The notes under the pieces: model-generated | Database searches by the model: none | What the model saw: only the letters and a program-made list of their open reading frames with translations | What the model was told of the DNA's origin: nothing | Made by a program: the position numbers and the translations under genes | Shown: positions 12,333 through 23,409 of the stretch, piece by piece | Numbering within the stretch: position 1 is the stretch's first letter | Layout of the letters: every line of letters starts with the position of its first letter | Origin: Phytoseiulus persimilis | Taxonomy: Eukaryota > Arthropoda > Arachnida > Mesostigmata > Phytoseiidae | Assembly: GCA_037576195.1 (NCBI GenBank) | Contig: CM075102.1 | Location: 41,908,745 to 41,972,744 of the forward strand | DNA length: 64,000 nucleotides | Reading direction: 5' to 3'

Positions 12333-14880
12333 CGTGCCTTGCAAAGAGCGGTCTGGATCAGGAACAACATCCGAATAACGTCAACGCTCGCAGCCGTTCC
12401 ACCTCCACCGGCTTCGTCTCGCTCATAGAAGACGGTAATACGTTCGAGGCCGATATCTATGACTACTCGCCTGATAAAGCATCAAGTGTCGAAATGAGGT
12501 GGAAGCGTTTTCCTCTCACATAATGGCAACGATGGAAAGGGGCCGGCTGCGGTGGGTAACCTTGACCAACATGACGTTACTATTGTCCGAAAATCGCCCG
12601 CTCATAGATGCCTGTTGAGCTCTAGGTGGTACCGAGCCGTCCGTTGTTCGTCAGCGTTTCGGTGTGTTCCTCCATGGTTTTGTGATCCTTTGCGAGAGAA
12701 GAATGTTCACGCGGGGCCACGGATGCAGCCGGGATACTGTCGCATTTGTGCATTTGAGGTTGAGCCTCGATCTACGCGAATACAATCGTGTAACGTTGGG
12801 ACAGAGGAATCGGACAGAATCTCAAACGAGTCCTGTGCTCCCAGGATTGTTCGGAACTAATTCCGAGGGTGCGCTCGCGAGGAATTCTTCCGACCATTCT
12901 TCCTATCAGCCACTAGGACCCTGTCCCTCTGCCGAAGTGATGGAATCTCTCTCTAATACCCAAGAAAGAAATATCTCGAAACCACTTCAGCTGTTCCTCT
13001 AACGTATTCCACCACCCACAGTAGAGGACATTGAATTTTTTGTTCTTCTTGGTTGCTCGCTCTTTAGCGTTGTTTCCGAGGATCCGGGCGAGTGGTCGTT
13101 CGGATCTTCTCTATCGCTGAGGCCTTTCACACGAGGAGTTTGCCGGGAACCAGTGCTTCCCAGATTACGAGTTTAGCTCAGCCTGGTGAGAGATTTCAGG
13201 GGATTTTGCGGGGAACCAGAGGAATTGCGGACCTGTTTTCTTCCTCCGCAGTCGAAAGATCCGAGTGCTCTGAAATGAGGACTCTCCTAACGGAGATCTG
13301 AGACGATCAGGGTAACCGTTCATTTTCTCCTATTCTCCTGCGATGGTATCCTCGACTTCACTGAGCAGGAGAAACGAGACTCGAAATGCCATTCATGATT
13401 GAGATTATCTTGCGTTTATCCAGCCAGGACTGGTTGTATGGTTTGGGACACGGATTCGCAATGCTCTGGACCTGAGGGAGCTCAGCAGCTTCTCGTGTAG
13501 CTCGGGGGATGCCTGTTGTAGGAGAAGTCTGGCAACCGCTTCCGTACACCGCGATGGAAAGCTTCAGCGAATAAGCCGGGATTGACAAGCAAATAACATG
13601 TGCTGTTCTTTGAGCGCGTTCCAGAACGATAAGCCTCCGAAAAGAGCTGTGGTTGTGACGAACAGAAAGTGTGGCACATTCACCGCGGGCCAGGCACAAC
13701 CCGTCATAGAAGAAACCGTCTACTTGTTCAGTAGAACAGCAATCAGAAAAACCGGACCACGTCTCCAAGACGGCATGGTTCCCGCTGTTATTCAGAACTG
13801 GCCCATTCGAAAGGGTTGGCAAAGTGTTCCATTTCTGCGTCTGGATTCAGATTCCATCTGTTATCTCAACGCACAGGGACCAACGATAGGCGCCTTCAAA
13901 CATGAGGGCCGGTTTTCATGGATTCAGGACGATTGCCGGGATTTGCTCTCGCTGGGCTAGGCTGCTGTACCTCTTATGAATGCGCCAAAAATAGAGGAGT
14001 TCTGGAAACACGGCGGGGATGAACGTATCGAACGAAGCTCTGTAATGTTCACACTTCCTTCACGTGCGTGGGAATGCTAGCTACTGCTCCTAAGCTTGCC
14101 GCTGCTACTCCGGCACGATCATCAAAAACTTCCCTCATTGCATCTCGGGATTCCTCGCGAACATAAAACTTGAAATTCATCTTCCGCGCTCATTTGCGAA
14201 AATTCCAACGGTCCCGACAGCGTCAGGCTTCCATCGAGTCCGGCGGAGGTAATCACGCGGCAAGAATGCAACGAACATAATAGCGCTGTAAAGGTCCGAA
14301 ATCGTTCCGGCATCACTGTTCTTGGGTTGCTCGTAAAAGCGATATTCAATTTGCGACTTCTGTCTGCGCTCTTCGCGAGTTGAGCGTGAAAATACCAACC
14401 GCCGGGATGAGTTGATATGCAGACCTCCTCCAAGTCCGGCTTTCGTCAGCATCATGGAGTCTCTGTAACGAGTGAAGGAATCGAGACGCGTTACTCAGTT
14501 CTCGAGGACCCTACACACAAAGGCACCCCCATCCGGAAGGATTTCTCCATCTCTCGGATCACCCCTGCAACATTTTCTTGGCGACAAGCTGGGTACGAAC
14601 GGACTGGGGAATATTTACTCTGGGGGAGGTCAACGCAACCCGAAGCTGATGGAAGAAACTGAATTTATAACAAGAGTTGGTTGCAATGAGAGTGGCGTAC
14701 GCAATGTGACTCTTATCCTTCGGCCTTCCCATCTGTTCCATTCATGGTGGCGAGTCAACTTGATCGAGAGGGTCCCATTGTACACGATTCCGAACTCTTT
14801 GGCACATAGATCTACCTGAGGTCATTGACGAGTTCCATGACTTCCGTTTCGCTACGGTTCCTAGCAGCATGGACGTCCAG
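12333..14880. other. Intergenic stretch upstream of transporter 1 and downstream of the H2A gene
   Basis: It contains the 5' flank of transporter 1, which keeps short stretches of similarity with the same position of copy 2 near the first exon. Open frames of 90-150 codons (for example minus 13358-13822 and 14177-14455) show no family motif and overlap opposite-strand frames of similar length. No canonical histone stem-loop was found directly after the H2A stop. Confidence 0.35.
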
Positions 14881-15264
14881 TCATTCGGAAGTTTCATCTC
14901 TGCTCTCTTCGGGCGGGAGAATGCACTGGACGTTTGGCATGACTCCGCCCTGAGCGATCACTACATTGGCCGAGAGCTTCTTCAAATCTTCGTCACTATT
15001 AATGGCCAGCAGTATGTGTCGGGGAACTATTGTGGATCTCCTGTTGTCGTGAGCGGCGTTTCCGGCCAGCTCTAGAACCTCATTTGTCAGGTACTCCAGC
15101 ACGGCAGCAAGGTAAGCGGATGCTTTATTTTCGACGCGTTCGCTATATTTCCCCTTGAGGAGTAACCGCTGAATGGGAGCTGGTGGGAATGCGGCGGCTG
15201 CGCTGCTAGAGCTCGCGCTCGTAGAACTGCTACTCTCACCCTTTCGGTCACTCCTTCTGGACAT
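14881..15264 (-). CDS. Divergent histone H2A variant, intronless
   Basis: Encodes a 127-residue H2A-fold protein expected to pair with H2B in a nucleosome or nucleosome-like particle. The start is taken at the ATG at 15264, giving [10 protein letters not shown] like the MSGRGK start of H2A; an in-frame ATG at 15333 adds 23 residues with no counterpart. After a serine/alanine run (residues 11-25) come the family blocks [41 protein letters not shown] and IAQGGVMPN. Acidic-patch residues are kept (E of LEYL, the two E of NEVLEL, DED of SDEDL). Differences from canonical H2A are marked: FPVGR becomes FPPAP (R29 lost), LLRKG becomes LLLKG (R35 lost), KKTR becomes RRST (R77 lost), the L1 loop GAGAPV becomes ENKASA, and the C-terminal PKK becomes PEE, removing the usual ubiquitination lysines and leaving an acidic tail. 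There is no SQ motif and no macro domain. It may be a germline-type short variant, but that is inference. Confidence 0.88.
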   Translation of the reverse strand: MSRRSDRKGESSSSTSASSSSAAAAFPPAPIQRLLLKGKYSERVENKASAYLAAVLEYLTNEVLELAGNAAHDNRRSTIVPRHILLAINSDEDLKKLSANVVIAQGGVMPNVQCILPPEESRDETSE

Positions 15265-18226
15265 CGTTTCCCAACTTCGACGAGGATCGTTTTTCCGGCG
15301 GGAATTCAAAACCATGAAATTTCCCTCTCCCATCCATCTAACGCGGATTAGTTTTGGAAACGATCCGAACTCGATGTGATTATACCCTGGATTCGTAGAT
15401 GTGAGACGAAAATGGCTTCCACGGACGAATTCTTTGATGAATTCACGAAAAATTTCTCACTGAGTTTTCAACAGGCATTTCGTCCGAACGGAAGGACGGG
15501 CCGTTGCATCGTGACTTGGACGGGTTCGGAACGACACCGAAACGGTTCATGAATTCCTTCACGTCTCTCCATGAGAAGAATAGCTTCATCTGCTGTTTTT
15601 GACCTCTTGGTCGTGAGCTTGAGGATCGTTGAAATTATGCTCAAAAAACTGTTTGAGCGACTCTGTGCGTCCCTTCGAACGTTCTTCGGATAGCGGACGC
15701 CAATCTGGATTGGACGACCCTCGCAATCGAGGCTCGGAATTCCGGCCCAGTTTCATTTGGAAGTCATTTGCTGGCCCGAAGCAGAATTTCGTTGGTGATA
15801 TTCAATGAAAAAGAGCGCCCTGAGGCTCGAACCTGTATCGTTTAAGATCCGATTACTGCTCAAACGGATATCAAAACGGGAGTCGCACGCACACTGAATG
15901 ACTCGTGGTCTCGCAGCCTAGAGGTCGAAATCAGCGAAAAAAACTGTTATCCGCGTGCGGAGTAATCGAGGAAGGCTCCCTCACGGCCTCGAGTCGCGGT
16001 TTCATGAGCCGTCCAAGTTAGATGATAACCTGGCGGAACTCACCCCTGAATCCAACGGGAACCGATGTTTCGACGTTCTTGATGAGCTCGACAAAACGAA
16101 GGAGTCATGGAGCACGACTGCGAAATTTCACTCAGGATACGGAGCAATCAGCCTGCGAGGAGGCAGTACGGCCTGTTGGGATATCAACATGTACGAGCAG
16201 ACGAGGGTTTTTCCCCAGTATGGATGACGTTTAGAAATCGATATCCTCGAGCCGATGCCAAACCTTCGAGATTGTCACAGGTCGAGAGAAGAGTCTGTCG
16301 CAATGATTACCAAGGAAGACAAGGTCTGTGAGGCTAGTGGAGAACTGAGCGAAGATATCGACAGGAAACTCCAAAGTGTTGAAATCAACGTCGACTTCGC
16401 GCCGCAGAAACAATTCCTCAGAGACATTGATTAAGATTTGGAGAACGAAGTAGATCGGAGCTCGGCAGCATCATGAGCAAAAGGAGTCAGTTCTCTTCGC
16501 AGGAACATCAAACCGAAGGGCAGTCTTCCCGCCATTGAGAGAGCCTCCTCTCGAGAGTGGCCTTCTCATTTCAATTCCAGTAGCCTTCAGAGATGCGCAG
16601 AAGAGGATTCAGTTTCTTCCTTGAACAAGTTCTTTCCGCTTTTTCGAAGATCATAGGCAGAAGAATGCGAAAGTTCGGGAACAGCGGGACAAAAATCTCA
16701 TCTGTGTTAGGAGGATCAGCTCTCGTGAATTTCAAAATCTGTCACATTTCCGTCTGGACGGCTTGCGCCTCCGCAAAATAGTTTCCCACCGCCGTCGGAT
16801 TAGCGTCTTCGCTTGCCACCAGAATATAGTCCTGAACGGAATGATTTTGACATGGTCTAAAGGAGTTAACGACGCTGGGGGGAGGGGGGGGGAGGATGAC
16901 GTAGAGGATCAGCGGGAAGCTTGCTTGTTGGACCGATCAGCACATGATCGATCTCTTGGATCTCGGAGGAGTCGATCGGCTCCCCAACTGAACTCTGATG
17001 CGTCCATCTCCTGAGGTACAAGTCCGAGACATCAGCCTCAGATGAGAGGGATGAGTTTCTGTGAATCTTGCAATGATATCCTTTCTGAAAACGATTCGAA
17101 TCAAGTCTCCTTCGCCTTCTTTTTCGGCTCTACCCTCCTGTCCGCCGTATGAATGATGAGCGTCGGTTACACGAGTAGCACTCTACTTGTGCGCGATAAC
17201 GGATGAGAGAGTAGCAAGACTGGAACAGAATAGTATCTCGTGAGCTCTCCTGCATTCTTTGGATAGAGCACAAACGAGATACTTGCATCCAATCGAATGG
17301 TGAAAGAGGCACAATGAAAACAACTCAGACCTCATTGTCGAATTCTCGATTCAAACGATCGAAGCTTAGATGAGCACCGATGTGGACTTTTCGTCGCGTG
17401 CATGAGGATCTACAGCAGACTCCGAGTCGCACGGAAGACAATCGCTCGGCGAAGAACCGATTCCGAGGTCCCGAGAAGAAACCGAGTACCAAATCTCAGG
17501 GTTGAGCTGAGACAAACAGTTGAGATCATGTGAGTGGGCAAAAGAAGACATTGAACATCCATGATGGTTTTCCCCTCGGATGACCGGACGGGTTGGAGAT
17601 CTCCCGCGCCGCACAGACGCGGAAACGGGTGGAGAATATCAGGGAAAAACTTTGTTCTCTCCATCTTTCTGATTCTCTTCCACCGAGGCTTCTCGTGTTC
17701 TTGGACCACGGGAAAGCCAATATCTGAGAAATTATCGAATTTCAGCCAAGAACCCCGGATTTTTATACGTCAGTCTCCTAGAAAGACGACACGACGGAAC
17801 ATCGACGCTACGAACACTCGTCCGAAGAAGTCGTGATGCCCGTCTGTGCTGACGTTCATCATGAGAGCTTGGAGTAAACCGATCCGGACTCTGGTTCGTA
17901 CCAGATACAAGTTTCAAGTCCAGAGAGCGTTCGGAGACAAGGCCCAGTAAACTTCTTTTCCCGGAGGTTCCAGACCCGAGGCCCAGCGCACTGAGAACAT
18001 ACCGAAGATCCTGAGCCTTTCACAACTTGGCCTCATGCAGCGCTAACACAGACTATCACACCATTTTTTCCCGGGAGTTGGTGATCGTCATTGATTGATT
18101 TTGTCACTTGGCGCGGGCTTCCCTCGGCGTCGTACAGGGGCGTATCAAGAATCCCTCGAGGTTATCTAAAGCATGCGTGCGCAGGAGGGAATAGACGACA
18201 TAATGCCAGCATGGCGAAAACCTACG
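15265..18226. other. Intergenic stretch between the H2A variant and the MITE
   Basis: No complete gene. A plus-strand ATG at 15411 opens a 48-codon frame ([11 protein letters not shown]...) with no known family. A purine tract of mostly G lies at about 16877-16895. Minus-strand frames around 17130-17720 are protein-like but too fragmented to assign. The minus-strand block 16231-16470 is listed separately. Confidence 0.35.
16231..16470 (-). other. Possible coding exon or gene remnant, unidentified
   Basis: A 79-codon segment is open from after a TGA to a TAA at 16231. Its composition (IYFVLQILINVSEEL, then FNTLEFPVDIFAQF and WHRLEDIDF at the end) resembles real protein much more than the surrounding frames. 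There is no ATG in a suitable place, so it would have to be a 3' exon or a decayed gene. I do not recognise the family, and a chance open frame is possible. Confidence 0.22.
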
Positions 18227-18234
18227 GTTTAATG

Positions 18235-18432
18235 CAGTGTTTCTCAACGTAGGGAACCTGCCCCACTGGTGGGGGACGGGGCATTCTCTCTTGGGGCTCG
18301 GGTGTTCCCCAGTCCGCGAATTAAGTTGTGCTCCTCCCTGTTCGCAGTCTGTGGCACTCGGGGCGCGATGAGGCAAGGGAAGTTTTCAGTTTAAAATGTG
18401 GGGTCTGGTGGAATTTCCGTCGAGAAACACAG
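18235..18432. mobile_element. hAT-type MITE inserted at the stop codon of transporter copy 2
   Basis: The left end CAGTGTTTCTCAACG matches the inverted right end CTGTGTTTCTCGACG at 13 of 15 bases, and the end sequence is of the familiar hAT type. It is flanked by 8-base direct repeats gtttaatg (18227-18234) and gtctaatg (18433-18440), one mismatch, as expected for a hAT target duplication. The 198-base interior has no coding capacity, so the element is non-autonomous. On the minus strand the right duplication holds the TAG stop of the transporter, and the left duplication would give TAA. Confidence 0.75.
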
Positions 18433-18434
18433 GT

Positions 18435-20217
18435 CTAATGTTTGGATCTACTACTGTCCCGAGAAAGAAACCCTCGAGTTTGCCTGAGCAGCTCTTCCGC
18501 GTCCTGGATGGTGTCAGGCAACCGCGCATTCAATGTTTCTGGCAGCAGCCACATGAGGCAGACATCCAGAACGAAGCAGATTGAAAATAGATAATAAGGG
18601 AGATTTCGGAAAGTTCGATCTTCCAGATCTTTGATAAAAGGAGCCAACCCGGCCCCGACACGCGAGCACATCATTGCGAGAGCAAAACCAGCTCCTCTCG
18701 CCGGAGTTGGGTATACTTCATGTACTTGAACCCACTGGAGCAGAATGATTATATTCAAGAAGGAGCGAACAAGCATGCTTCCCCAAACTGTCAGGAATTG
18801 ACTGCTTTCGCTAAAGAAGAATACAATCGTGAACAGAACGATGGCGGCGAGTGCGCATCCCGCTTGTGAGATTCTCCGACGACACTTCCGGATGATAACC
18901 ATTCCAATGAGGGATGCGGGAAACTCTGAAAACGCGGAAATCGCGAAGTTCACATGAGGGTTCCCGGGTAGCCTATGGGAGTTCACAGCAAGGTAGTAGG
19001 TCCGCAAGGAGTTCATGAACCACAGTCCTCCCAGAACCGTCGCTGTTCGCCTCAAGATAGGAACTCTCATCATGTCGATGAATCCCAACTTCTTACTCTT
19101 TTGAGCGCTCTCAGTTTCCGCGAGATGAGCAAGTTGCGACATGAGCATGCGCATATCAGGTATGGGACGCTTGTTCATTCTCATGATTTTTGTGATGGAT
19201 TTCTCAGCTTCGTTCAGCCGGTGTTTCGCCAGAAGCCACTTCGGCGACTCACTGAGTAACGGCACGAAAGGAATCAAAAGAAGACCCGAGAGGCCGATAG
19301 CTATCTGCATGTGCCGGAAATTTGAGAAATAATATGAGAGTAGCGGGATGAACATTACGGGTACTGCGTATCCCATTCCGAAACCCACGTTCATGTAAAT
19401 GCGGTCTTTTCCAGGCATCACTTCCATGAATAATGTGACCGCTGCGGCAGTGATTCCGGCGGTCGCAGTCGAAAGAATGAACCGAAGAATATTAAAAACC
19501 AAGAAGCTGCCGACGAAAGAGGCGGAAAGTCCTGCACCCATCAGGAGCACCAAGCCGATCACGAAGGCAGTCTTCCTGCCATAATCATCTGAGAGTCTTC
19601 CGAACACTATCAAACCAAACCACGCTCCTCCCATGATGACGCTCTGCATGAGAGAGCGCTTCCAAACGTCTCCGCAGACTAAATTCCATTCGGAAGTTGC
19701 TGTTTCGCCGAATTCGCCCTTATCGTAGCTCCAACCGTTGGTGCAGTTCGTCGTGGTGCTGGTATCGAGGCCATCCTCAGGAGTCCAGCGGTACATTGAA
19801 CACTCATCTGGATCGCCGGTCGCTCCGCGTGGAATTCCGTTTTCTTTCCACCAAGATCCGTTTGACAACCCTTCGGGGGCAGCGCACCAGTGAGCGACAT
19901 CAGCAGCCATCAACGGAGACATCATGTTTGTCCAAGCGACAGGGAAGGCTCGAATACATCCCAGCAGAAGTAGAATGCCTGTCGATTGTATTCGCATGTG
20001 TGAGTGGAACTACGAAGGAAGACTTGATCATGCGACATCACTTGGTAGGACGAATCTAGCGCTCTACAAGTTGAGTGTTCTGCACTCGGTTTGCCACTGC
20101 ACAGCTCCGCATTTTCACAGAATACAGAGGTCTGGGGAGAAGAAAAGTAGAAGAAGACAATTGAATACCATGGTAAATTCCGAATCGTCCGATCACTTCA
20201 ATTACATCTGTGTACAT
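18435..20217 (-). CDS. SLC22-type organic ion transporter (major facilitator superfamily), copy 2
   Basis: A tandem paralogue of the transporter at 10.5-12.3 kb, same strand. Exon 1 is 20217-20169 (ATG, again 49 bases, phase 1), the intron is 190 bases, and exon 2 is 19978-18435; the protein has 530 residues. Exon 1 gives MYTDVIEVIGRFGIYH, closely matching copy 1, and joins to G-ILLLLGCIRAFP. Signatures are GRLSDDYGRK (143-152), ESPKWLLAK, VYPTPARGAG and LPETLNARLPDT. The extracellular loop between TM1 and TM2 keeps the cysteine pattern and an NCT sequon. The copies are alike through the twelve-helix core and differ mainly in the loop and the C-terminal tail, which is about 25 residues shorter here. 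The stop TAG (18437-18435) lies inside the target duplication of the adjacent MITE. Duplication followed by divergence suggests distinct substrates or expression, which is inference. Confidence 0.93.
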
Positions 20218-20980
20218 CGCGCAGTGAGACCAGCAGTCATTTGTGGAGCAGCGATGCGAACGGTACCAGTTCTTCTGTTAACGGAATTTCCTCGCCGGCT
20301 TTCGTTCGAACCAAGTGAGAAGAGGTCCAACATGGAGTGGTCCCTGTCATCCGTTGAGATGAAGTGGCAATAACCCTGTTCGAGTGTGAGCTCTCGCCTC
20401 TCCAATTATTGCCTACATTAGCGTTACTTTGGACGACCTTCAAATGTTTTAGGGCCTCCGCTAACAGTCTACCCGAGAGTTGTCCATTTTTATAGTCCTC
20501 CATAATTTCCCAGTTCCGTTGGTTCGTCCCGAGATCCAGGGGATGGGGAAACGACTGCGCATCCGAAATCCACCCTCGTGATCTGAATCAGCGCTTCGCT
20601 CGGAATTGCTTCGAGGACCACGCGAGGGTAACCGCAGCAGTCTTCTTCACTCACTCATTCACAGTGGCCGATTTAACGGGGAGCAAGAAGGACAACGCTA
20701 ACAGGGCTTCCCCAGGTCGACTAGTCGTGGGCCCTCTTCGGGAAGGGGAAATGTGAAAGGGTAATTATTGTCTCGAAAGGCGACCTGGAACTCTATTGCC
20801 CACGAAACTTCTGAATCAGACTCGATTGCCGGGGGCCTCGTGCCTTGGTCGCTGAAAAGATAGTCGAAAACTGGGGAAAATCACGGTTCCCCTTCCTTTA
20901 GTTGACAACGATTATTCATGCGCCAAACATCATAGGAGACACATCTTGCCATAAGGAGGGAATCTGAATCCCGAAACTTA
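20218..20980. other. Flank upstream of transporter copy 2
   Basis: It contains the putative promoter of transporter copy 2; I see no clear TATA element. No gene-like frame or repeat was recognised to 20980, where the decayed hAT segment starts. Confidence 0.35.
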
Positions 20981-21330
20981 CTCTCGGGACTTACCCTTTA
21001 CCCGGGACGTTGCGAAATGGCTGGAGATTCGGGACTGGACGGCCACGGCAAACATTGACAATGCTACTTCGAAGTTTTCGGTCAACAACAACATAATAGA
21101 TAGCTTCCCGGAGTGATGCAGCTTGTTTCGTTCATTCCTGACCCTGCCCGTAGGGGTGGCGAGCGCGGAACGGGTCATGAGCTTTATGAAAATAGTGAAG
21201 GAATAACATCGGGTCACCTCAGCGGATTCCAGGCTCAACAATCTTCTCCGTTCTCTATGCAGAGCGATGGGTTGCCAACTCCATGAATTTGATCCATGCG
21301 ATTGAAGCACTTGCCGAGCATAGAGCCAGA
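20981..21330 (+). pseudogene. Decayed hAT-family transposase, C-terminal dimerisation segment
   Basis: In one plus-strand frame the segment reads LFRSFLTLPVGVASAERVM, then SFMKIVKE, a stop codon, and SADSRLNNLL. This is the hAT dimerisation motif (leucine-rich LTLPV, SAERxFS, then RLxNL) with in-frame stops, so it is dead. The best-matching part spans about 21118-21280; upstream sequence is only weakly similar. It lies between the two hAT MITEs but its ends were not found, so a direct link with either is not shown. Confidence 0.6.
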
Positions 21331-21703
21331 CACGACACTCAGGTACAATAGCTGAACCCAGAGGCGCGGCTCTCATGAAAACTCCGCGTGGATTTCACTG
21401 AAATTCCCATAACTGACTCTCCATTCAAAGATCAGACCTCGAGCATCACTGATATGTCCCCATCCATGAATGATTTTTCCATGAATCCGCCCCTGCTCAT
21501 TCGCGAGTGAATCTTCCATGCAGATGCGTTAGAGGGAGCTGGAAACGAAAGAAACGGGAGCCTTTCGCCGAACCAGTCAGTGCAGCAACTAATCGAGCCC
21601 ACGAAAAACGAGCTCTTCAAGCTTGCGGTCGGAGCCGGCATGACAAAAGCCTTCCATGAGGCTTTTTTTTTCCACTTTTCCTCTCATCATTAGGTAAGTA
21701 TAA
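21331..21703. other. Spacer, no feature recognised
   Basis: A short interval with a T10 run near 21662-21671 and a gtaagt donor-like site at 21696. No gene or repeat was recognised. Confidence 0.3.
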
Positions 21704-22078
21704 TCAAAAAACTATATTCCCTCTGGGTTCATTGGTACGTGTCGGTACTTCTTTGTACAGCGGTTCGCTCGTTATTGATTCAAATTCTCGACCGAAATGG
21801 TTGAATAGCTTGATAGCTCGAAGAATGTCTTCGGCAGTTTCTCTCTTGGATTTCTCGCTTGAGGTCTCGGAATCTATGCTGAATCGTTTCTCCGGCTGTT
21901 CCTGAAGCCATCCCCGGGGATTGCACATCAGCTCCTCGAACGCGACGTTAAATCGCGTCCTCGTGTGTTTCCGAAGCTCTTCCTGCAGCTCGCAATCGTA
22001 AAAGATCCCGTCAATCCTCGAAGACGGTTTTGTAGGATCTTGTGGACGGTCTCGTAGAAGACTCCGAGCATACTTCAA
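21704..22078 (-). CDS. Unidentified open frame, possible 3' exon fused to minisatellite
   Basis: The frame is open from about 22090 to a TGA at 21704. The last 95 residues are charged and helix-like (ELQEELRKHTRTRFNVAFEE, then AEDILRAIKLFNHFGREFES), and the codon pattern looks coding. The first 25 codons are made of the neighbouring minisatellite units. There is no ATG at the start, so it would need splicing; an acceptor-like ctgagcag lies just upstream. I do not recognise a family. It may be the end of a minus-strand gene carrying a repeat domain, or a chance frame. Confidence 0.3.
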   Translation of the reverse strand: MKYARSLLRDRPQDPTKPSSRIDGIFYDCELQEELRKHTRTRFNVAFEELMCNPRGWLQEQPEKRFSIDSETSSEKSKRETAEDILRAIKLFNHFGREFESITSEPLYKEVPTRTNEPRGNIVF

Positions 22079-22590
22079 GTCCTCTCCTGCTCAGGTCGCT
22101 GCCAAGCCGTGACGAGGAATTCCATACCTCGATCTGAACACCGTGAACTCGAGCGAGGAAGCGCCTAGAATTGAAAATAGTGCGGAATCAGTGCCAGGAT
22201 TTTCGTACGTCGCGAAAGAGCATCCGGGACCGCTTCGAGGTTACGTGCACTCTCGAAGGCGGTCTTGTAGGTACTCGTAGACGGTCTCGTAGGTTCTCGT
22301 AGAGCGTCTTGTGCCCTCTTTTGAACACTTGTGGACGGTTTTGCGGACCCTCGTAGACACTCGGACACGGTCTCGTAGACTCTGGGAGACGGTTTCGTAG
22401 CCTCCCTTGACGGCTCCGAAGGCTCTCACAGACAGTCGATGACTTTTCCGTGGGCACTCGCAGACTGTCCTGTAAACTCCCGTAAATCGCCGTTCACAGA
22501 TGGTCCCATGTTCACTAGTTGATGGTCGCGTAGAGCCTCCCAAACATTCATAGATGGCTCCTTGGACACTCGTAGACGTCATATCGTTCT
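22000..22590. repeat. Degenerate minisatellite, unit about 21-22 bases
   Basis: Many imperfect copies of GACGGTCTCGTAG followed by a variable tactcgta-like half occur in a row, for example around 22260-22400, decaying toward both ends. Units are close to multiples of three, so the minus strand stays open in more than one frame through most of the array. The array runs into the open frame at 21704-22078. Confidence 0.6.
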
Positions 22591-23187
22591 CGGAGTAACC
22601 TCCATAGACCTCGGAAGTTGTGGCCAGATCGAGTCCGGACTCCAGAGTTACGTTCATGGAAAAGTAAGATCAGATCGACCTCGCCCAGGTCGACCTCTAG
22701 GGCGGCCATACACACGAGATGACAAACGGGAAGAGGGTCAAACTCTCAAATATATTAGCAAGCTGAAGGATGCAGCAGATTTCAAAAAGCAAACGTCTAG
22801 AGTTGAATCTGGGAGTAGTCCATCCATTGGAACTTCGGCGACGCGATATTTCAGGTTGTTACGAGATGAGATCGTTTTCCGGTGTATTCCAAAACCGTAC
22901 ACCAGAACAAGGTGAGGAGGCGGGATCTCAGGGGGGGTCCACTTATGGACCCCCGCATCGACTGAAGATCTTAAAGCTGGATGAACCGACGAGACCCTTC
23001 AATTATGCCTCAGCTCAAGTCTGGAACAACCTCCACAGATTCAAGAAAGTATGGTTCATTCGACACCGAAATCACCCCAATAGACACCGAAGAGTGTGGT
23101 CGGATCGGCCTGATGTCCACGCGAACGATGCTCGGTTCGGCCTTCACAAAACTCATCAAGACGTTGTTCTCATAGTTCAGAGGGTTC
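22591..23187. other. Spacer with a perfect hairpin
   Basis: A perfect 9-base inverted repeat with a 4-base loop (gggggtcca / tggaccccc) lies at 22933-22954. A plus-strand frame runs from 22770 to 23234 but shows no firm motif and ends inside the MITE. Nothing else was recognised. Confidence 0.35.
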
Positions 23188-23195
23188 GTGTAGAG

Positions 23196-23409
23196 CAGTG
23201 GCTCTCAAACTCCACTGACCCATCGACCCCCTAGGCGACTCCGTTGAAGTTTATGGACTGCCGTCCCCCAAGGGGTCGACTGCCGACCCTTGATCCACCT
23301 ACGTGGACGCCAAGAAGTATGGTCAAATCCACCCTGGCATCACCTCTGTAAATCGGAGATCGGCCATCGACCCCCTGGGGGTCGAAATCGACCACTTTGA
23401 GAACCACTG
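23196..23409. mobile_element. hAT-type MITE with perfect 8-base target duplication
   Basis: The element starts CAGTGGCTCTCAAA and its inverted right end is CAGTGGTTCTCAAA, the classic hAT terminal sequence. Direct repeats gtgtagag at 23188-23195 and 23410-23417 are identical. The 214-base interior is non-coding and contains internal palindromes around gaccccctgggggtc. It differs in sequence from the MITE at 18235, so it belongs to another subfamily. The perfect duplications suggest a fairly recent insertion. Confidence 0.85.

Noticed and set aside
14881-15333. H2A start at the upstream ATG at 15333
   Set aside because: The extra 23 residues have no H2A counterpart. The second ATG gives the family-like MSRRSDRKG start and a normal total length.
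15815-15835. tRNA-like B box (ggttcgagcc on the minus strand)
   Set aside because: The flanking bases do not form a T-stem, and no matching acceptor or anticodon arms are present. The same holds for the sites near 27240 and 6293.
18435-19997. Transporter 2 starting at the ATG at 19997
   Set aside because: That ATG precedes the acceptor ...cgacag|GC, and its six extra residues are unrelated to the family start, which is present at 20169-20217.
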